8,143 bases of DNA, taken from positions 1 through 8,143 of the forward strand of contig CAKSHP010000048.1 in assembly GCA_934457145.1 (NCBI GenBank). Reading direction: 5' to 3'. Source of the DNA: an uncultured Clostridia bacterium (lineage in GTDB: Bacteria; Bacillota; Clostridia; UBA1381; UMGS1253). The notes under the pieces are model-generated. The model had not been told where the DNA came from, searched no databases, and was given only the letters and a program-made list of their open reading frames with translations. The stretch's first letter is position 1, and each line of letters opens with the position of its first letter. The position numbers and the translations under genes were made by a program. Positions 5,374 through 8,143 of this stretch are shown here, piece after piece.

Positions 5374-7311
5374 CTAATTATTCAAAACAACAAACTCCGT
5401 CAGCGGAATTATGTTTTCCAAATCGGAAAACAGCATGATTTTCACGGTTTCGCCGTCGTTTTTCTTCAAACCCGTTATGCTTTCGCTAAACGGATAAACA
5501 TTTAAATTTAAAAACTTTCCATTCGAATCATAGCTTGCAGCAAGAATTTTTGCGTCATTTTCAAGAAGCGTTTTTATATTTATGTCAAACCCTCCGTCAT
5601 ATTCTTTTGCCGTCATTCGGTAGTCTTTAACGTCTAGCTCGCAGCTTGCCTCAAATCCGCCGTCGTCTGTTATAACCGTCACTTTTGCCTCTCCCTCGCC
5701 GACAGCCGTTATATTTCCGTTTTCATCAACTTTTATAACGTTCTCGTCAGACGACTTCCAGCTAACCTTTTTGTTTGTTGCCGTCTGCGGATAAATCGTC
5801 ATATTAAGAGTTTTTTGCTCTTTTGTTAAAAGAGACATCTTCGACATATCAAGCTCAACGCCCTCAACTTTTGTCTGAACCGTTATCTTCTTTTGCGCCT
5901 CAAAAACCGTGCTGTTTTCGTCCGGCGTTTCATTTACATAAGCATACACAACCGCTTCGCCGTTTTTACAAGGCGTAACATTTCCATTTGCGTCAACTTT
6001 TAAAATTTCCCCGTCGGAGGATTTCCAACTTACTTTTTGGTTCGTCGCGTCACCCGGCAGAACATCTGCTTTTAATAAAAGCGTCTCTTTCATGTACAAA
6101 ACGTCTGCCGAAGATGTGATCTCGATTCCCGTCGCCTTTGTAATAACGTCTATATCACAGCTTGCCTCAAATCCGCCGTCATCGGTTATAACGGTTATTT
6201 TTGCGCTGCCGTTTTTCTTTGCGGTAACAATTCCGTCTTTAACAGATGCAATCTCCTCATTATCAGAAACCCAGCTTACTTTTTTATTTGTTGTGTCCTC
6301 CGGCGTAAAAATCGGCGTAAGCTCCAAAGTTTCACCCGCCTGCAAATACTTTTGATTTATATCAAGCGCAACCCCTTCGCACAAAGCATAATACGAAACC
6401 TCCGTCTGAGAATTGTCAAGCCATTCGCTCTGAGATGCTTTAAATCTTGACGGAACATACATATATGTAAAATTGCAGCCGTAAAACGCACTTTCTCCCA
6501 TTGCCTTAACGCTGTAAGGTATGTTTATATTTTCTGTATTTGAAATATCCGCAAAGGCATAGCTTCCGATTTTTGTTACATTATCTTCAACTGAAATGCT
6601 TGAAATGTCGTTTATATAATCATACCAGGGCGACGCTTTATATGAATAGTCATACATCTCACCCTCGCCGTAAATGCTTAAATTTCCGTCACTGTCAAGC
6701 TTATAGTTTAAGCTATCGCCGCACTTGTCATATATTACAATATAGTGAAGTCTTGCATTAGTAAGCGCCTGATTTTTCTCGCCGATGCTTATTTCGTTCC
6801 AGCTTTGCAAGGTGTTCTCGTAATAAACATCGCTTAGTAAAGCGCAGTTTCTAAATGCCCACTTTCCCACGCTTGAAACATTTGCCGACATTTTTATCTC
6901 TCTTAAAGCCGAGCAGTTATAAAATGCCAAAGCGCCTATTTTTCTAACGCTGTCTGCAATGGTTATCTTCTTCGCTCCGTCACACACAGAGTTTAGCCCA
7001 ATCTCTCCGCCTTCCTCAATTCCTCCGCCGGACGTTTCAACAGGCTCTGAAAACGCGCATGCGCCAATGCTTGTAACCCCGTTTTCAATAATAATCTCAT
7101 CTATATTTTCGCTGTAATCATACCACGGCGCCTTTTTCAAATTATAATCTTTCATATCTCCGGATCCGCTTATAGTTAAAACTCCGCCGTCCAAAGACCA
7201 AAAAAGCCCGTCTTCGCACACACCGCCCTCACTGCCGGCAAATGTTCCCGTTGCAGCAAAGCAAATAGCCAAAACTGCCGCCAAACACATCACAAATACC
7301 TTTTTTATCAT
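5374..7311 (-). CDS. Secreted BspA-like leucine-rich repeat and Big_2 domain protein
   Basis: A 645-residue exported protein. The signal peptide is MIKK plus a hydrophobic stretch to about 25, with likely cleavage after TFA25. Two BspA-like (LRR_5) blocks follow, about 38-190 and 202-290. Each opens with a matching unit (LDGGVLTISGSGDM...PWYDY; LDSDGNLSIYGEGEM...PWYDY) and continues into repeats such as KITIADSVRKIGALAFYNC. An inserted Gly/Glu-rich stretch (about 89-105) interrupts the first block. Three Big_2 immunoglobulin-like domains follow (about 312-390, 393-479, 482-562), each with KVSW.SxxxEI/VxxVD.xGxVT-type motifs. The last 75 residues (YDSNGKF...VKIMLFSDLENIIPL) form a separate beta-rich tail. 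There is no sortase motif, SLH domain or C-terminal anchor, so it is probably released or held non-covalently. A role in surface adhesion or binding is inferred from the domains. AAAGGAG lies 7 bases before the ATG. It is monocistronic. Confidence 0.88.
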   Translation of the reverse strand: MIKKVFVMCLAAVLAICFAATGTFAGSEGGVCEDGLFWSLDGGVLTISGSGDMKDYNLKKAPWYDYSENIDEIIIENGVTSIGACAFSEPVETSGGGIEEGGEIGLNSVCDGAKKITIADSVRKIGALAFYNCSALREIKMSANVSSVGKWAFRNCALLSDVYYENTLQSWNEISIGEKNQALTNARLHYIVIYDKCGDSLNYKLDSDGNLSIYGEGEMYDYSYKASPWYDYINDISSISVEDNVTKIGSYAFADISNTENINIPYSVKAMGESAFYGCNFTYMYVPSRFKASQSEWLDNSQTEVSYYALCEGVALDINQKYLQAGETLELTPIFTPEDTTNKKVSWVSDNEEIASVKDGIVTAKKNGSAKITVITDDGGFEASCDIDVITKATGIEITSSADVLYMKETLLLKADVLPGDATNQKVSWKSSDGEILKVDANGNVTPCKNGEAVVYAYVNETPDENSTVFEAQKKITVQTKVEGVELDMSKMSLLTKEQKTLNMTIYPQTATNKKVSWKSSDENVIKVDENGNITAVGEGEAKVTVITDDGGFEASCELDVKDYRMTAKEYDGGFDINIKTLLENDAKILAASYDSNGKFLNLNVYPFSESITGLKKNDGETVKIMLFSDLENIIPLTEFVVLNN

Positions 7312-7359
7312 CTTGTTTCTCCTTTACATAAAACCTGCGAGCCTATATCCTATAACTAA

Positions 7360-7388
7360 ATTATACTAAAACTTTTTAACCTTGTCAA
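7360..7388 (-). promoter_or_regulatory. Consensus promoter of the BspA-like gene
   Basis: On the minus strand: TTGACA (7383-7388), 17-base spacer, TATAAT (7360-7365), both exact. Transcription should start near 7353, about 40 bases before the ATG at 7311. No clear operator palindrome overlaps it. Confidence 0.88.
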
Positions 7389-7452
7389 CACAATTTATTT
7401 TCCATATGTTGTTAAATTTATGTAAATCAATTATGAATTTTTCACATTTCTA

Positions 7453-7481
7453 TTGACCTTACTATTATAAAAGACTAAAAT
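7453..7481 (+). promoter_or_regulatory. Sigma-A-type promoter of the zinc-ribbon gene
   Basis: TTGACC (7453-7458), 17-base spacer and TAAAAT (7476-7481), each one base from consensus. It lies about 40 bases upstream of the start at 7524 and diverges from the promoter at 7360-7388. The rest of the 212-base gap between these two genes (7312-7523) holds only the ribosome sites and AT-rich sequence. Confidence 0.72.
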
Positions 7482-7523
7482 ATAAACAACAATTTTTTTA
7501 TCAGGAAAGGCAGAGATTATTTT

Positions 7524-7952
7524 ATGCATGGATTTTTTTCACAGCTTCGATACAAATTTTCAAAATTTATGATTGGCAGATACGGAGGCGATGAATTTTC
7601 CGTGTTTTTAAGCCGCAGCGCCGTTATTTTATGGCTTGTGTCGCTTTTTGTCTTTGTTTGGCGCATACGCTATACCCTCTCTCTTTTGGTTTCCGCCCTG
7701 TTTTTATATGCGCTTTTTCGCTGTTTTTCAAAAAACCACACTGCAAGATACGCCGAACTTGAAGCCTACCGCAGATTTCGCTTTAAATTCACCACTTCTT
7801 TTAACAGATGTAAAAACCGGATTAAATACCGTAAAACATATAAATATTTCAAATGCAAAAACTGCAAAACATATCTTCGTGTTCCGAAAGGCAAAGGAAA
7901 AATCGACGTTTGCTGCCGCGTGTGCGGTGCGCATATGATAAAACGAACATAA
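7524..7952 (+). CDS. Small membrane protein with C-terminal zinc ribbon
   Basis: A 142-residue protein of an uncharacterised kind that I recognise as common in Firmicutes. The N-terminal motif FMIGRYGGDEFSVFL (15-29) is followed by two closely spaced hydrophobic segments (about 32-46 and 50-66), then FRCFSKN (65-71) and a basic linker rich in Arg, Lys and Tyr. The C-terminus is a zinc ribbon: C111-x2-C114, then LRVPKGKGKID, then C131-x2-C134 (C130 is an extra cysteine). Both tails probably face the cytosol, giving a helical hairpin that holds a zinc ribbon at the membrane; this is inference. No function is known to me. AGGAAAGG (7503-7510) is 13 bases before the ATG, which is long, with GCAGAG closer. 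The gene stands alone, divergent from the BspA-like gene. Confidence 0.85.
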   Translation: MHGFFSQLRYKFSKFMIGRYGGDEFSVFLSRSAVILWLVSLFVFVWRIRYTLSLLVSALFLYALFRCFSKNHTARYAELEAYRRFRFKFTTSFNRCKNRIKYRKTYKYFKCKNCKTYLRVPKGKGKIDVCCRVCGAHMIKRT

Positions 7953-7982
7953 TCACCTGCAAAATTTTATTTTTCACACCCA

Positions 7983-8072
7983 ACCTCGTAGGGAAAGGGC
8001 CCCGCCTTTCCGCCTTCTCACAACCAATTTTCATCTGAAACCTCGGCAGGACGGGGTCCCTGCCCTACAGGT
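7983..8072. repeat. REP/BIME-like inverted pair of GTAG hairpins
   Basis: Two copies of one short element face each other. Copy 1 (plus strand from 7983) has GTAG (7988-7991) directly followed by a hairpin GGAAAGG (7992-7998) / CCTTTCC (8005-8011). Copy 2 (minus strand from 8072) has GTAG (complement of 8065-8068) followed by a hairpin whose arms are 8059-8064 and 8045-8050 (GGCAGG/CCTGCC). Outer ends match as ACCTcGTAGGG and, inverted, ACCTGTAGGG. Stem differences are compensated (A:T to C:G, A:T to G:C). A GTAG next to an imperfect hairpin, in inverted pairs, is the layout of REP elements and BIMEs moved by RAYT transposases. No transposase is in the window. Confidence 0.7.
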
Positions 8073-8088
8073 AATTATCTAATTTTTC

Positions 8089-8128
8089 AAACAAAAAATG
8101 CGGCACATATGCGCCGCATTTTTTGTTT
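8089..8128. terminator. Bidirectional rho-independent terminator
   Basis: A perfect 16-bp stem (8089-8104 with 8113-8128) around an 8-base loop. GCGGC/GCCGC forms the top, and the A6/T6 tracts form the lower stem and give U-runs on both strands. It lies 136 bases after the zinc-ribbon gene, so that transcript would pass through the GTAG hairpins before ending. It may also serve a convergent gene beyond the window. Confidence 0.9.
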
Positions 8129-8143
8129 TACGTCTTACTTAAC

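Noticed and set aside
7849..8038. Open frames of about 61 codons on both strands across the zinc-ribbon gene end and the repeat
   Set aside because: They run through hairpin repeats, lack ribosome sites and overlap a real gene; they are non-coding.
1..8143. CRISPR array, tRNA/rRNA, insertion sequence, prophage or defence genes
   Set aside because: No regularly spaced repeats, clover-leaf candidates, transposase, integrase, nuclease or phage motifs were seen on either strand.

Overview
The window looks like chromosomal sequence from an AT-rich, low-GC Gram-positive bacterium of the class Clostridia, probably an anaerobe. The evidence is the AAGGAG-type ribosome binding sites, consensus TTGACA/TATAAT promoters, strong hairpin plus T-run terminators, a secreted BspA-type leucine-rich/Big_2 protein and a small membrane zinc-ribbon protein of a type common in Firmicutes. 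No phage, IS, CRISPR, tRNA or rRNA sequence is visible.

Layout. Bases 1-196 are non-coding and T-rich, with a degenerate 5-bp tandem repeat (11-55). Bases 197-1567 (+) encode a stand-alone TrpB2-type tryptophan synthase beta chain. It converges on a four-gene minus-strand operon (5244 down to 1626), and the two share a bidirectional terminator. In transcription order the operon encodes a LacI-family regulator, a short-chain dehydrogenase, a long RraA-family aldolase-like protein and a UxuA (mannonate dehydratase) homologue. Its promoter (5316-5321 / 5293-5298) matches consensus exactly, and a perfect 28-bp palindrome lies over the expected transcription start. The next minus-strand gene (7311 to 5374) encodes a secreted protein with two BspA-like blocks and three Big_2 domains. 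It has its own exact-consensus promoter, and its terminator stops one base short of the lacI -35 box. Divergent from it, 7524-7952 (+) encodes a 142-residue membrane protein with a zinc ribbon. The right end holds an inverted pair of GTAG-hairpin repeats (REP/BIME-like) and a perfect 16-bp-stem terminator.

How the genes work together. The LacI regulator probably represses its own operon and responds to a sugar or sugar acid. The enzymes suggest oxidation or reduction of a sugar acid (SDR), dehydration to a 2-keto-3-deoxy acid (UxuA homologue) and possibly metal-dependent cleavage to pyruvate and an aldehyde (RraA homologue). No kinase or transporter is in the operon. The order of steps and the substrate are inference. 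This operon and the REP/BIME-like element are the two most interesting items; no wholly new system (for example defence or mobile) is evident.
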